A stretch of 64,000 bases of DNA from Pseudomonadota bacterium (GTDB lineage: Bacteria; Pseudomonadota; Gammaproteobacteria; Steroidobacterales; Steroidobacteraceae). The translations under genes were made by a program, and so were the position numbers. Location of the stretch: positions 1-64,000 of the forward strand of contig JAFAEQ010000041.1 in NCBI GenBank assembly GCA_023423935.1. Reading direction: 5' to 3'. The notes beneath the pieces are model-generated. The model had not been told where the DNA came from and did not search any database. It worked only from the letters and a program-made list of their open reading frames with translations. This document shows positions 34,341-42,551 of the stretch, piece by piece. The stretch's first letter is position 1. Each line of letters starts with the position of its first letter.

Positions 34341-35102
34341 ATGCATTCACCTTTTCTCACTACCGCGCTCGAGGCCGCCAACGCTGCTGCCGAGGTCATT
34401 CGTCGCTACTACCAGCGCAACCTGGAAGTGATACTCAAGGCGGACAAATCGCCCGTCACACAAGCCGATGTCGAAACCGAGAAGGTGATTCGCAACATCA
34501 TCGGCACGCGCTTTCCGGATCACGGGTTCTATGGCGAAGAGACCGGTCAGAGTTCGCTCGACGCCGAATATCTGTGGCTGGTCGATCCGATCGACGGCAC
34601 CAAGGCGTTCGTGCGCGAATATCCCTTCTTTTCGACTCAGATCGCGTTGATGCACCGGGGGCGCTTGATCGTCGGTGTGTCCTCGGCGCCGGTGTACGGC
34701 GAGCTCGCTTACGGCGAACTTGGCGTCGGTGCCTGGCTGAACGACAAGCCGATCAGAGTCAGTGAAATCGCGACGATCGAAGGGGCCGCGATCTCCTCCG
34801 GCAATCTCAAGACCCTGGCATCCAGTGCGCAGTGGGCTCGCTACGGGGAACTCGTGGCGCGCGTGAATCGCATCCGCGGCTATGGGGACTTCCTTCACTA
34901 CCATCTGCTGGCGTCGGGGAAAATCGAGGGCGTGATCGAGTCCGACGTGAACATCCTCGATATCGCGGCGCTCGCCGTGATCGTCGAAGCGGCGGGCGGC
35001 AAGTTCACCGATCTGCAGGGCAGGCCGTTGACGCTCGAGACGACGAGCGTGCTCGCGGCCAATGCTCAGCTTCATTCGACGTTGCAGGCCGCAATGTCAT
35101 AA
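34341..35102 (+). CDS. Inositol monophosphatase family protein (histidinol-phosphatase-like)
   Basis: 253 aa metal-dependent phosphatase. Motifs: ADKSPVTQADVETEKVI, GEET (metal ligand Glu), WLVDPIDGTKAFV (the DPIDGT signature) and ESDVNILDIAALAVIVEAAGG (C-terminal Asp ligand; Asn where many relatives have Trp). FVREYPFFSTQIAL and GYGDFLHYHLLASG resemble the HisN-type histidinol-phosphate phosphatases of actinobacteria and proteobacteria, but inositol or 3'-phosphoadenosine phosphate substrates are possible. ATG 34341 gives the standard N-terminus. The frame runs 101 codons further upstream through the TonB receptor promoter region without homology. Confidence 0.85.
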   Translation: MHSPFLTTALEAANAAAEVIRRYYQRNLEVILKADKSPVTQADVETEKVIRNIIGTRFPDHGFYGEETGQSSLDAEYLWLVDPIDGTKAFVREYPFFSTQIALMHRGRLIVGVSSAPVYGELAYGELGVGAWLNDKPIRVSEIATIEGAAISSGNLKTLASSAQWARYGELVARVNRIRGYGDFLHYHLLASGKIEGVIESDVNILDIAALAVIVEAAGGKFTDLQGRPLTLETTSVLAANAQLHSTLQAAMS

Positions 35103-35176
35103 GCCTCGCGCTCATGCGATCCGGGGGAAGCGGTCGCATTCAACTCTGAGCGATAACAACAAGAAGGAGCACCTGG

Positions 35177-36568
35177 ATGCCCGATATCGTTCCTGAGCAG
35201 CAGGTTCGGGATCTTCCCGAACCGCCCAAGCGCCTCTGGCCGCTCATTGGTCCGGGTGTGGTCGCCGCCGGCGTGGGCCTCGCCTCGGGCGAGTTCATTC
35301 TCTGGCCGTACATCGCATCGCAAGTGGGCCTCGTGCTGCTCTGGGGTGCCGCGATCGGCATCATCACTCAGTGGTTCATCAACATGGAGATCGAGCGCTA
35401 CACGCTCGCGACCGGTGAAACGGCCATCACCGGCTTCACCCGCATGTGGCGTCACTGGGGCCTGGTGTTCGCCCTGATGGTGTACTTCGCCAATCTCTGG
35501 CCGGGTTGGGCCACCTCGTCCGCGACGATGCTCACGTATCTCGTGGGCGGCGATCCGGTCGTGATCGCGATTGGCATGTTGATCGTGATCGGCGCGTCGC
35601 TGACGCTCGCGCCGGTCGTCTATGTGATGCTCGAGCGCGTGCAATTCCTGAAGGTCGCGGCGGTCGTGGTATTCATCGTGCTCGCGGCCTTTCTGGTCAT
35701 CAACCGCGAAGCCTGGGCCGAGCTGCCGCGCGGTCTGTTCCAGGTGAGTCCGATTCCGCCGCAGCTGGGATTCGCGCTGGTCATGGGCGCCTTTGCGTTC
35801 GCCGGTGCGGGCGGCGGCCAGAATCTGTGTCAGAGCAACTGGATCCGCGACAAGGGTTTCGGCATGGGCGCGTACGTGCCGCGGCTGGTGAGCCCGGTGA
35901 CTGGCGAAGAGCACGCAGTGAGCTCATCGAGCGGGTATCGCTTCGAGCCTACGCCCGAAAACATGAGTCGCTGGCGTGGCTGGTGGCGCATGGCCAATGT
36001 CGAGCAGGCGATCACGTTCGCGCTGATTTCGCTCGTCACCATCGTGTTCACTTCGATGATTGCCTATTCGACCGTCTACGGTCGCGGCGATGTCCCGCAG
36101 AACGTCGATTTCATCCGGCTGCAAGGCCTGCAAATGCGTGCTCAGGTCGGGGCGGGATTCGATCTGCTCTACTGGTTCATCGGCACCTTCTCGCTGTTCG
36201 CCGCGGCCATGGGCATCGTCGATTTCACCTGTCGCATCGGTGCGGATGTTCTGAAGTGCACCTACCTGCGCGTATCGCGCTGGAGCGAGAGCCGGATCTA
36301 CTTCGTGCTGGTGTGGGGCATGGTCGCGTGTGGATGCGCGGTCCTGCTGTTGGGAGTGCGTCAGCCGCTCGTGCTGCTGATCATCTCATCGTGCGTCGGC
36401 GGATTGATGATGTGCATCTACTCGCTGCTGCTGATCCTGCTCAATCGCAGCCGTTTACCTGCGGCGATCCGTATCACGCCGTTGCGGATTCTTCTGCTGA
36501 TCTGGGGTACCGTGCTGTTCGGTTTTCTGGCGGTGCTGACCATCCGACAGCAGCTGCAGAACTTGTAG
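35177..36568 (+). CDS. Nramp-family-related transporter lacking the DPGN metal motif
   Basis: 463 aa with about 11-12 membrane segments. The N-terminal repeat begins LIGPGVVAAGVGLASGEFI, aligning with the Nramp TM1 motif GPG...DPGN, but Asp and Asn are replaced (ASGE). TM6 has GFALVMGAFAFAGAGGGQN where Nramp proteins have the conserved MPHN-type turn; here GGGQN is found. So the fold looks like Nramp while the transition-metal ligands are absent. Transport of another ion or small solute is more likely than Mn(II)/Fe(II). AAGGAG stands 8 bases before ATG 35177. It is followed by a small membrane protein gene. Confidence 0.78.
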   Translation: MPDIVPEQQVRDLPEPPKRLWPLIGPGVVAAGVGLASGEFILWPYIASQVGLVLLWGAAIGIITQWFINMEIERYTLATGETAITGFTRMWRHWGLVFALMVYFANLWPGWATSSATMLTYLVGGDPVVIAIGMLIVIGASLTLAPVVYVMLERVQFLKVAAVVVFIVLAAFLVINREAWAELPRGLFQVSPIPPQLGFALVMGAFAFAGAGGGQNLCQSNWIRDKGFGMGAYVPRLVSPVTGEEHAVSSSSGYRFEPTPENMSRWRGWWRMANVEQAITFALISLVTIVFTSMIAYSTVYGRGDVPQNVDFIRLQGLQMRAQVGAGFDLLYWFIGTFSLFAAAMGIVDFTCRIGADVLKCTYLRVSRWSESRIYFVLVWGMVACGCAVLLLGVRQPLVLLIISSCVGGLMMCIYSLLLILLNRSRLPAAIRITPLRILLLIWGTVLFGFLAVLTIRQQLQNL

Positions 36569-36643
36569 TCGCACCGCAACCTTTGCGATGCGTGCGGGGT
36601 CTTAATGGCAAGCGGGCACGTGGCGCCCGCGTGGAGACTTCAG

Positions 36644-36847
36644 ATGCGATTCCTCACCTTGACAGTCCTGTGGTGCCTGCTGCTGGTCGTCGCATGGCCG
36701 CTCGCGCTCCTGCTGCTCGTGTTCATGCCGATCCTGTGGCTGCTCTCGATCCCGTTCCGGATCTTCGGCGCCCTGCTGGACGGGCTGATCGCGTTCATCC
36801 GCGCGCTGTTCTTCCTGCCGGCGCGGCTGCTGGGTCATCGTGGGTGA
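36644..36847 (+). CDS. Small hydrophobic membrane protein (67 aa)
   Basis: MRFLTLTVLWCLLLVVAWPL is followed by a second hydrophobic stretch (IPFRIFGALLDGLIAFIRALFFLP) and a basic tail. GGAG lies 8 bases before ATG 36644, which is better supported than the upstream in-frame start at 36605. It may be co-transcribed with the Nramp-like gene, 75 bases upstream. No family recognised. Confidence 0.65.
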   Translation: MRFLTLTVLWCLLLVVAWPLALLLLVFMPILWLLSIPFRIFGALLDGLIAFIRALFFLPARLLGHRG

Positions 36848-36863
36848 ATCGGAGAGGGAGCCG

Positions 36864-37012
36864 GAGTAACCACATAGACACAAAGAGCACAAAAAGCCGG
36901 AAGAGGCGTGTGGCTGCGTCTCTAGCCATTTCGTACACGTGCTCCCGGTGTGCCCCGTGGAGATCTTTCTCTGATCTTCCGAACTCTGTGTTCTCTGTGA
37001 TCTCTGTGTGAA
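36864..37012. repeat. Composite 9-bp-period repeats (ACACAAAGA and GCACGGGGA types)
   Basis: The left arm 36864-36896 is GGAGTAACCACATAG followed by ACACAAAGA and GCACAAAAA units. The right side has two blocks: CCCCGTGGAGATCTTTCTCT (36953-36972) from the GGGG family, then CTCTGTGTT, CTCTGTGAT, CTCTGTGTG (36984-37010) inverted to the left arm. One locus therefore carries arms of two sequence types. It fills the space between the small membrane gene and the ABC ATPase stop. Confidence 0.82.
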
Positions 37013-37023
37013 CGTCTTCTAAC

Positions 37024-37791
37024 TTACTCAGCCACGAACGTACGCCCGCCCTCCCAGCGAACCTCGCGCACGTTGACGCCGTAGAGTCGGCCGATCGTAT
37101 CGGCGTTCAGAACTTCCTCGATCGGACCGCAGAGCCAGTCGCCATTGCCGAACAGAAGGACGGCCTGATCGCAGAAGCGGGCGGCGAGTCCCGCATCGTG
37201 CAGGCTCATGATCACCGCGCGACCTTCGTTCGCCTTGGCGCGCAACAGGCTCAGCGCGCTCAGCTGATGATGTGGATCCAGATGATTGATCGGCTCATCC
37301 AGCACGAGGACCTGTGGGTCCTGCGCGAGTAACGTCGCAAGTGCTACGCGTCTGCGCTCACCACCGGAGAGCGTGCTCACGTCGCGTTCGATGAACTCGC
37401 CCATATCCACGGCATCCAGTGCAGCCGATGCGATCGCTCGATCCTGATCGCTTTCCCATTCCCAGAAATCGATATGCGGGTGACGTCCGATCAAGGCGGT
37501 TTCGAGCACGGTGGACGGAAAAGGGTCCTCGGTGAGCTGCGTGAGCAGTCCCAGGCGTTGTGCGAGCTGGCGATGAGGCCAATCGGACAGCAGTCGATCT
37601 TCGATGTGGATCTCGCCGCGGGCATCGCGCAGTCCGCACAGCGTGTGCAGCGTGAGCGTCTTGCCCGCGCCGTTGCGTCCCAGCAGACATGTGATCGTGC
37701 CGCGATCTGCCGAAAACGTCAGCCCGCGAACCAGCGTGCGGCCCGCGATCTCGATGTCGAGATTCGTGCCACGAAGCAGGGCCGCGCTCAC
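37024..37791 (-). CDS. ABC transporter ATPase, siderophore/cobalamin-uptake type
   Basis: 255 aa. Walker A GRNGAGKT, Q-loop in LGLLTQ, signature LSGGERRRVAL, Walker B VLVLDEP, H-loop MSLHDAG. The overall form (TALIGRHPHIDFWEWES) is that of FecE/BtuD-like ATPases for iron complexes or B12. No BtuC/FecD permease or binding protein lies nearby, so its partner must be encoded elsewhere. btuB with a B12 riboswitch is 6 kb away, which makes B12 a candidate substrate. GTG 37791 overlaps the upstream stop in GTGA, implying coupling with the zinc-protease gene. Confidence 0.85.
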   Translation of the reverse strand: MSAALLRGTNLDIEIAGRTLVRGLTFSADRGTITCLLGRNGAGKTLTLHTLCGLRDARGEIHIEDRLLSDWPHRQLAQRLGLLTQLTEDPFPSTVLETALIGRHPHIDFWEWESDQDRAIASAALDAVDMGEFIERDVSTLSGGERRRVALATLLAQDPQVLVLDEPINHLDPHHQLSALSLLRAKANEGRAVIMSLHDAGLAARFCDQAVLLFGNGDWLCGPIEEVLNADTIGRLYGVNVREVRWEGGRTFVAE

Positions 37792-38552
37792 CGGTTGCTC
37801 CAGCCGATCTCGAGCGCCGTTCTCGGTCCCACGATGACCTGTCGCAGCGATTCGGGGATCGTCGCTTCGCTCTGGCTGATCGGTATGCGCCCACCCATGA
37901 GCTCGGCGAACGATTGAGGATAGAGCGGTTCCCGGTCCGGCTCGGCATAGCCATCGGGCAACTGCGGCACATTTGCGCCGGGCGTGTATTTGTCGGTCGC
38001 GCCGAGCGTATGCAGCAACTCATGGGCGATCACGACATCGTTCGATCCTTCCATGGTTCGATCTGCAAACACGTGGACGACACCGAACAAGCCTTTCTGC
38101 ATTCCGATCGAGTGCGGTAATACGCTTGCACGCGCCGGATCGTGATACAGGAGGAACAGCTTGATCTCGCTGCCAGGCGGCGCTTTTTTACGCCAGGCCC
38201 AGTAACGCATCTTCAGGCTCCAGAACATCACGCCGATGCTGCTCGCATCGGCTGGTAACGCAGGCGGAAGCTCGCGAAGCGCAGGCGCGAGAGTCAAGCG
38301 AACTGCAGGCGACAGGCTGATCCCGTACTGCCGGGCTTCCTCAGCGAAAAATGCTTCGATGGGCTCGAACGGAGTACGCGGAAGCGAGGCGATGTAGTGC
38401 TCCGTGACCTGCGAACCATCGGCGTTGATCGGAAGCACAGCGACTCGCAATGCGTCATTCCATTGCGTCGAATAGACCCGATCGAAATAGGTGTTCAGTG
38501 CGACGAACAGCAATATCAACAGCAGAATCGCGATCCGAACCCTGCGCCACAT
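37788..38552 (-). CDS. Membrane-anchored putative zinc metalloprotease
   Basis: 254 aa. One N-terminal membrane segment (VRIAILLLILLFVALNTYF) and a periplasmic domain with the zinc motif HELLHTLGATDKY (HExxH followed by a Asp-Lys-Tyr ending). The middle part, KLFLLYHDPARASVLPHSIGMQKGLFGVVHVF, looks conserved but matches no family I can name. Coupled to the ABC ATPase (4-base overlap) downstream and the zinc-ribbon gene (1-base overlap) upstream. Confidence 0.78.
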   Translation of the reverse strand: MWRRVRIAILLLILLFVALNTYFDRVYSTQWNDALRVAVLPINADGSQVTEHYIASLPRTPFEPIEAFFAEEARQYGISLSPAVRLTLAPALRELPPALPADASSIGVMFWSLKMRYWAWRKKAPPGSEIKLFLLYHDPARASVLPHSIGMQKGLFGVVHVFADRTMEGSNDVVIAHELLHTLGATDKYTPGANVPQLPDGYAEPDREPLYPQSFAELMGGRIPISQSEATIPESLRQVIVGPRTALEIGWSNR

Positions 38553-38737
38553 CAGCTGGACGCCTCGACCTGCAGACTCTGCAACTCACCGTCGACTGCG
38601 CTGTACGAGACGATCATCGGCTGACAACACACCGAACAATCCTCGATATAACTCTGCTCCTCGATCGACAGATCGAGAAACAACAGGATGGTCTCGCCGC
38701 AATGCGGACACATGACTTCGGCGGTGGTTTCGAGCAT
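38552..38737 (-). CDS. CPXCG-motif cysteine-rich zinc-ribbon protein (61 aa)
   Basis: Short protein MLETTAEVMCPHCGETILLF... with a second pair CSVCCQP, giving four Cys for one zinc. This is the CPXCG family, widespread in gammaproteobacteria, function unknown. ATG 38737 fits the family start; the longer frame reaching 38830 reads through a repeat arm. First gene of a three-gene overlapping operon with the metalloprotease and ABC ATPase. Confidence 0.85.
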   Translation of the reverse strand: MLETTAEVMCPHCGETILLFLDLSIEEQSYIEDCSVCCQPMIVSYSAVDGELQSLQVEASS

Positions 38738-38763
38738 GGCTTCGAGTTTGAAGCAAAGAGAAA

Positions 38764-38961
38764 GAGGCCGCAAAGCTGACGGAAAAGACCGCCGCAAAGA
38801 CCACCGCGCAGATCGCCGCAAAGACCGCAAAAAGGATCATGTGCGGATCAGTTCGCGTTCGCGGTCAGTCGCAAATCCTCGTTCTAGCCTTCGAGAGTCG
38901 AGCTTCGACAGCTGGGGATCTGGTCTACTACCTTCGTGGATTTTTTGCGGTCTTTGCGGCC
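38764..38961. repeat. 9-bp-period inverted repeat pair with expanded left arm (CCGCAAAGA type)
   Basis: The left arm 38764-38834 has several copies of CCGCAAAGA and variants (GCAAAGCTGA, CCGCGCAGA), the longest arm of this type in the window. The right arm 38941-38961 is the short inverted form TTTTTTGCGGTCTTTGCGGC. It ends five bases from the yraN stop. The pair separates yraN from the zinc-ribbon gene and covers the likely promoter of the latter. Confidence 0.82.
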
Positions 38962-38966
38962 GTATC

Positions 38967-39335
38967 TCACGCGCTGAACGCAGCGCGAATCCACTCCACC
39001 TGCATTCCCGCTGGGCCGGGTGTGACTGCGACGACGTCGAAGCGGGCGGGGTAGCGGCGCAGGTCGCTGCGGGTGACGAGCAGATGGCGTGAGGCGGAGA
39101 TGATGCGTTTCTGTTTGTGCCACGTGACCGATGCGGCTGCGCCGCCAAAGGACGCATCGGCGCGAAAGCGGACTTCGATCAATGCGAGCGTGGTGCCGTC
39201 GAGCATGACGAGGTCGATCTCGCCACTGCGGCAGCGGTAGTTGCGCACGACGAGTTGCAGTTTGCGCGCAAGCAGATGGCGCAGCGCTGCGTCCTCTGCG
39301 GACGTGCCGAACTGTTTGCGATGCTGGTCGTCCAT
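38967..39335 (-). CDS. yraN: YraN family endonuclease-like protein
   Basis: 122 aa. The conserved core GTSAEDAALRHL, RNYRCRSGEIDLVMLDG and TLALIEVRFR carries the PD-(D/E)xK-like residues of the UPF0102 family. HKQKRIISASRHLL follows, as usual. Start ATG 39335 is fixed by an excellent GAGGAGG eight to twelve bases upstream; an in-frame TTG at 39356 would overlap that site. It is downstream of lpoA, as in many gammaproteobacteria, with a heptad array in between. Confidence 0.93.
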   Translation of the reverse strand: MDDQHRKQFGTSAEDAALRHLLARKLQLVVRNYRCRSGEIDLVMLDGTTLALIEVRFRADASFGGAAASVTWHKQKRIISASRHLLVTRSDLRRYPARFDVVAVTPGPAGMQVEWIRAAFSA

Positions 39336-39343
39336 GACCGCCT

Positions 39344-39457
39344 CCTCAATTAGCAATTAGCAATTAGCAATGAGCAATTAGCAATTGAAGACAGAGTTCT
39401 GAGCATTCTTTCAGCTCATCCCCGTTGCTCATTACTCATTACTAATTACTCATTGAG
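39344..39457. repeat. Heptad inverted repeat (CAATTAG type) between lpoA and yraN
   Basis: The left arm 39344-39386 has CAATTAG three times, CAATGAG, CAATTAG, CAATTGA in 7-bp register. The right arm about 39428-39457 has CTCATTA, CTCATTA, CTAATTA, CTCATTG. The outer ends CCTCAAT and ATTGAGG are perfect inverses. The arm supplies the last two sense codons and the TAA stop of lpoA, and its other end abuts the yraN ribosome site. Confidence 0.9.
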
Positions 39458-41341
39458 GTTGTTGGCCGAAGGCAGCGTCCCCAGCGGTACAGGTTTGCCG
39501 TCGCTGACGCGTGCCCAGTCGAGCTCGCGTTTTATCTTTCCGTGCTCGTCGACGGAAAGCACTCCGGTCATGCCGGGGATCGCATTCTGCTTGCCGAATC
39601 TGCCGGCTTTGAGCAGCGGGATGATGCGATAGGCGTCGAATCCGAACGCATACAGGCGACCGCGGCCACGCGCGCGCGCCGGCCAGTAGCGCGTCAGTGC
39701 GGTGCGCAGGTCGGTCGATACGGCATCGGGCGAGATGACCCAGGGCATGTCCGGGAAAATCACGCCGTCGATGTCGCTGTTGCCCTGTGCGTCGGTTTCG
39801 AAAATATCGGAGGTCGCATACACGGGCAGATCGTCGCCCAGATAGAAGCGCAGCGCAGGCCGCAGCGAGCGGCCCTGTGCCGGAAACGCGCCGAGGAAAA
39901 TGAACTGCGCGTCGCTGCGGCGACGCGGTTCGAACTCGAAGCGTTGTCCGAGCGTGGAGGCAAGCGCATTTGCACGTCCGCGACTCTCATCGATCAGCAG
40001 CAATCGCGCGATCGGATCCGTGAAATCGCGCGCAGAGGTGTCGTAGTACTTCACGCCGACGACATTGCCTCCGAGCGCACGCAGTTCTGACTCGAAAGAC
40101 CGATACAGGCGCTGACCCCATTCGTTGTTCGGCAGCAGCGCCAGTCCTCGTGTGCGACCGTCAGCGATGATTCGATGAGCGGCTTGTCGCGCTTCCTCTT
40201 CCGGATCGAGTGAGAACTGGAACAGCATCGCGGGTGGCTGTGCGCCTTCGGGCATCTGATTCAACGCGAGTGTCAGCACCGACACGTCCTGCGATGCGCC
40301 GATCGCTGCGACATCTTCTTTCAACAGAGGACCGACGATGAACTGCGCGCCCTCTGAGATCGCGCGCTTGTACGCAGTGCTCGCACCGAGCTGCACGGTG
40401 TCATAGATATTCACGTGAGGGCGCCGCGCGGGATCCTGCTGAAGTGCTGCGGCGAGGAATCCATCACGCACGGCCACACCTGCGGCCTGCGTGCGACCGC
40501 TCAGCGGCAATACGAGGGCGACTTGTGGCGGATACTCGAGCCCGACACCGAGCTGCGGCAGGACTTCCTCGTTGATGAACGTATTGGCCGAATGCGTCGG
40601 GTAGCGATTTCGCCAGCTCGCCACGTCGTTCTTCGCAGTGAAAGGATTGCGCGCGGCGACGAGCGCGACACTGCCCAGATCGAGCCAGCCTGCAACCACG
40701 GTGCTCGCGCCCGCAGGTGCTTTGAAGTCGGCATTGCCGGAGGCACTTTGCTGCAGCCCCTCCCAGATCAGGCGCTGATTCGCGCGAATCTCCTGCGGTC
40801 CATTCAGGAAGCGTTCGCGCTCGAGTGCAGTCGTCACGCCAGCGGCCGGGCGATTCAACGCGAACTGAGCACGTGCTCGCAGCGCCAGAATGTCAGCGGC
40901 ATTTTCGCGTGGCAGCGGTTGCGCAATACGGTCGAGCTCTGTGAGTGCCTTGGCGGGATTTCTCGCCTGCAGTGCCAGTTCAGCAGCGATCTGCTGGCGC
41001 GTCGCCAGATCCTGCGTGGGCAGCGACGGGCTCAGTCGACCCAAGGTCGCGGTGACCTTGTCGGTCGCGCCTGCCAGCAAATATTCCTTCGCCGCGCGCA
41101 ACATGAGTCGATCGCGCAACTCTTTCGGCGACTGCGCGGCGAGACGTTCGTACACCTGTGCCGCTTCCTGATAGCGTCCGTCGCGCGCAAGTTTTTCCGC
41201 CTGCGCCATTTGCCGATCGCCGCCGACCTGTTCGGTCTGAGTGCCGGGGCTCGTGCATGAAGCGATACCGAATACTGCAATCAGGCCGAGTGCGACGTTG
41301 CGTGCCGCGCGTAAGGACTGAAGCAGCTGCGCATCGAACAT
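39446..41341 (-). CDS. lpoA: Penicillin-binding protein activator LpoA (LppC family lipoprotein)
   Basis: Outer-membrane lipoprotein that activates PBP1A-type synthases. About 631 aa from ATG 41341. The signal peptide ends IASC. The N-terminal TPR-like domain (ARDGRYQEAAQVYERLAAQSPKELRDRLMLRAA) is followed by a periplasmic-binding-protein-like domain (PPQVALVLPLSGRTQAAGVAVRDGFLAA, VDEHGKIKRELDWARV). An upstream ATG at 41377 would give a 40-residue signal region, so 41341 is preferred; no ribosome site is decisive. The C-terminal residues NLNE are encoded by the heptad array. Divergent from rsmI, the usual arrangement. Confidence 0.88.
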   Translation of the reverse strand: MFDAQLLQSLRAARNVALGLIAVFGIASCTSPGTQTEQVGGDRQMAQAEKLARDGRYQEAAQVYERLAAQSPKELRDRLMLRAAKEYLLAGATDKVTATLGRLSPSLPTQDLATRQQIAAELALQARNPAKALTELDRIAQPLPRENAADILALRARAQFALNRPAAGVTTALERERFLNGPQEIRANQRLIWEGLQQSASGNADFKAPAGASTVVAGWLDLGSVALVAARNPFTAKNDVASWRNRYPTHSANTFINEEVLPQLGVGLEYPPQVALVLPLSGRTQAAGVAVRDGFLAAALQQDPARRPHVNIYDTVQLGASTAYKRAISEGAQFIVGPLLKEDVAAIGASQDVSVLTLALNQMPEGAQPPAMLFQFSLDPEEEARQAAHRIIADGRTRGLALLPNNEWGQRLYRSFESELRALGGNVVGVKYYDTSARDFTDPIARLLLIDESRGRANALASTLGQRFEFEPRRRSDAQFIFLGAFPAQGRSLRPALRFYLGDDLPVYATSDIFETDAQGNSDIDGVIFPDMPWVISPDAVSTDLRTALTRYWPARARGRGRLYAFGFDAYRIIPLLKAGRFGKQNAIPGMTGVLSVDEHGKIKRELDWARVSDGKPVPLGTLPSANNLNE

Positions 41342-41522
41342 CCGCGGCGGCAATGAAATTGAGGCGATGGCTGGCATGGCGGCGAATCGGACCGGTCGGA
41401 ATCTGGCGGCGAGTGTACCGGTTATGCCGGTCCGGCTCTAATGTGGAAGCGATGCGTGCAGGCGCGAATTTCCGAGTTCTGCAAGGTCCGCTCGATGGAC
41501 GTGGCCCGTAAAGTGGCTGATC

Positions 41523-41640
41523 CTAGGGAAGCTCTGATTTATCGACTTCCCTGACCTTCGCAAGTCTGCAACCGGTTGAAATGCTTCGGTGGGCGAAGCA
41601 ACTATGGTTGCGAATGGAGAATTGATCAGAGGTTACCTAG
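41523..41640 (+). mobile_element. MITE-like element, copy 2, with CTAG target duplication
   Basis: Element 41527-41636 (110 bp) is bounded by CTAG on both sides (41523-41526 and 41637-41640). Terminal inverted repeats: GGAAGCTCTGAT at the left and ATCAGAGGTTAC at the right (10 of 12 match). The interior is palindromic, with TTCGCAA/TTGCGAA and GCTTCG/CGAAGC pairs around GTGGG. The 4-bp YTAR duplication is typical of the IS5 group, so an IS5-type transposase elsewhere could mobilise it. It lies in the lpoA/rsmI divergent promoter region, 28 bases before the rsmI start. Confidence 0.85.
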
Positions 41641-41667
41641 ATCCCACTTCACTTTCAGGAACTGCTT

Positions 41668-42546
41668 GTGTCCGTCGATTCCGGTACTGCAGCCGATGTG
41701 CTGCCTGGCCAGCTTTATGTCGTGGCGACTCCCATCGGAAACCTGGGAGATCTGAGTCCGCGCGCACGGACCATTCTCGCGAACGTGTCATGCATTGCGG
41801 CCGAGGACACGCGACACACGCGACAGTTGCTGCAGGCCTTCGGAATCGACAGGCCGCTGGTCTCTTTGCACGAACACAACGAGGCGGCGAAATCCGGCGA
41901 ACTGATCGATCGTCTGCTGTCCGGTGAGTCGCTCGCGCTCGTGTCGGATGCAGGTACGCCGCTCATCAGCGATCCGGGCTTCGATCTCATTGCATTGGCT
42001 CGGCAACGCAAGATCACCGTGATCGCAGTACCGGGTCCCTGCGCCGCGATCGCGGCACTTTCCGTCGCAGGACTTCCGACCGATCGTTTTCTTTTCGAAG
42101 GATTTCTTCCGGCCAAAAGCACTGCGCGACGCGCACATCTGCAATCGCTCGCGAACGAAACGCGGACGCTCGTGTTCTACGAAGCCCCGCATCGCGTCCG
42201 CGAAGTCCTCGCCGATCTCGCAAGTGTCTTGGGTGCTCAGCGGCCTGCCAGCGTCAGCCGCGAATTGACGAAACGATTCGAAACGACCTACAGCGGAAGC
42301 CTCAGTGAGCTTGCGGACCTTGCGACTCGCGATGAGAACTTCGCGCGCGGCGAAATCGTCATCGTCGTTGCAGGCGCGACTCGTGAGGAGTCGGATGCAG
42401 TCGCGCTCGATGCCGAACAACTCCTGCGTGCATTGCTCGAAGAACTATCGCCTGCGCAGGCCGCGAAAATCGCAGCGAGAATCAGCGGCGCCAAACGCAA
42501 TGATCTCTACAACCTTGCGTTGCGGCTGAGCGGGAAGGTGGATTGA
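41668..42546 (+). CDS. rsmI: 16S rRNA (cytidine-1402-2'-O)-methyltransferase RsmI
   Basis: 292 aa SAM-dependent tetrapyrrole-methylase-fold enzyme. Motifs: LYVVATPIGNLGDLSPRA, CIAAEDTRHTRQLL, SLHEHNE, LVSDAGTPLISDPGF, VPGPCAAIAALSVAGL, FLFEGFLP and FYEAPHR. The start is GTG 41668 with CAGGA seven bases before it. It methylates ribose at C1402 in the ribosomal P site, together with RsmH encoded 2.5 kb downstream. Divergent from lpoA. Confidence 0.94.
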   Translation: MSVDSGTAADVLPGQLYVVATPIGNLGDLSPRARTILANVSCIAAEDTRHTRQLLQAFGIDRPLVSLHEHNEAAKSGELIDRLLSGESLALVSDAGTPLISDPGFDLIALARQRKITVIAVPGPCAAIAALSVAGLPTDRFLFEGFLPAKSTARRAHLQSLANETRTLVFYEAPHRVREVLADLASVLGAQRPASVSRELTKRFETTYSGSLSELADLATRDENFARGEIVIVVAGATREESDAVALDAEQLLRALLEELSPAQAAKIAARISGAKRNDLYNLALRLSGKVD

Positions 42547-42551
42547 AGAGC

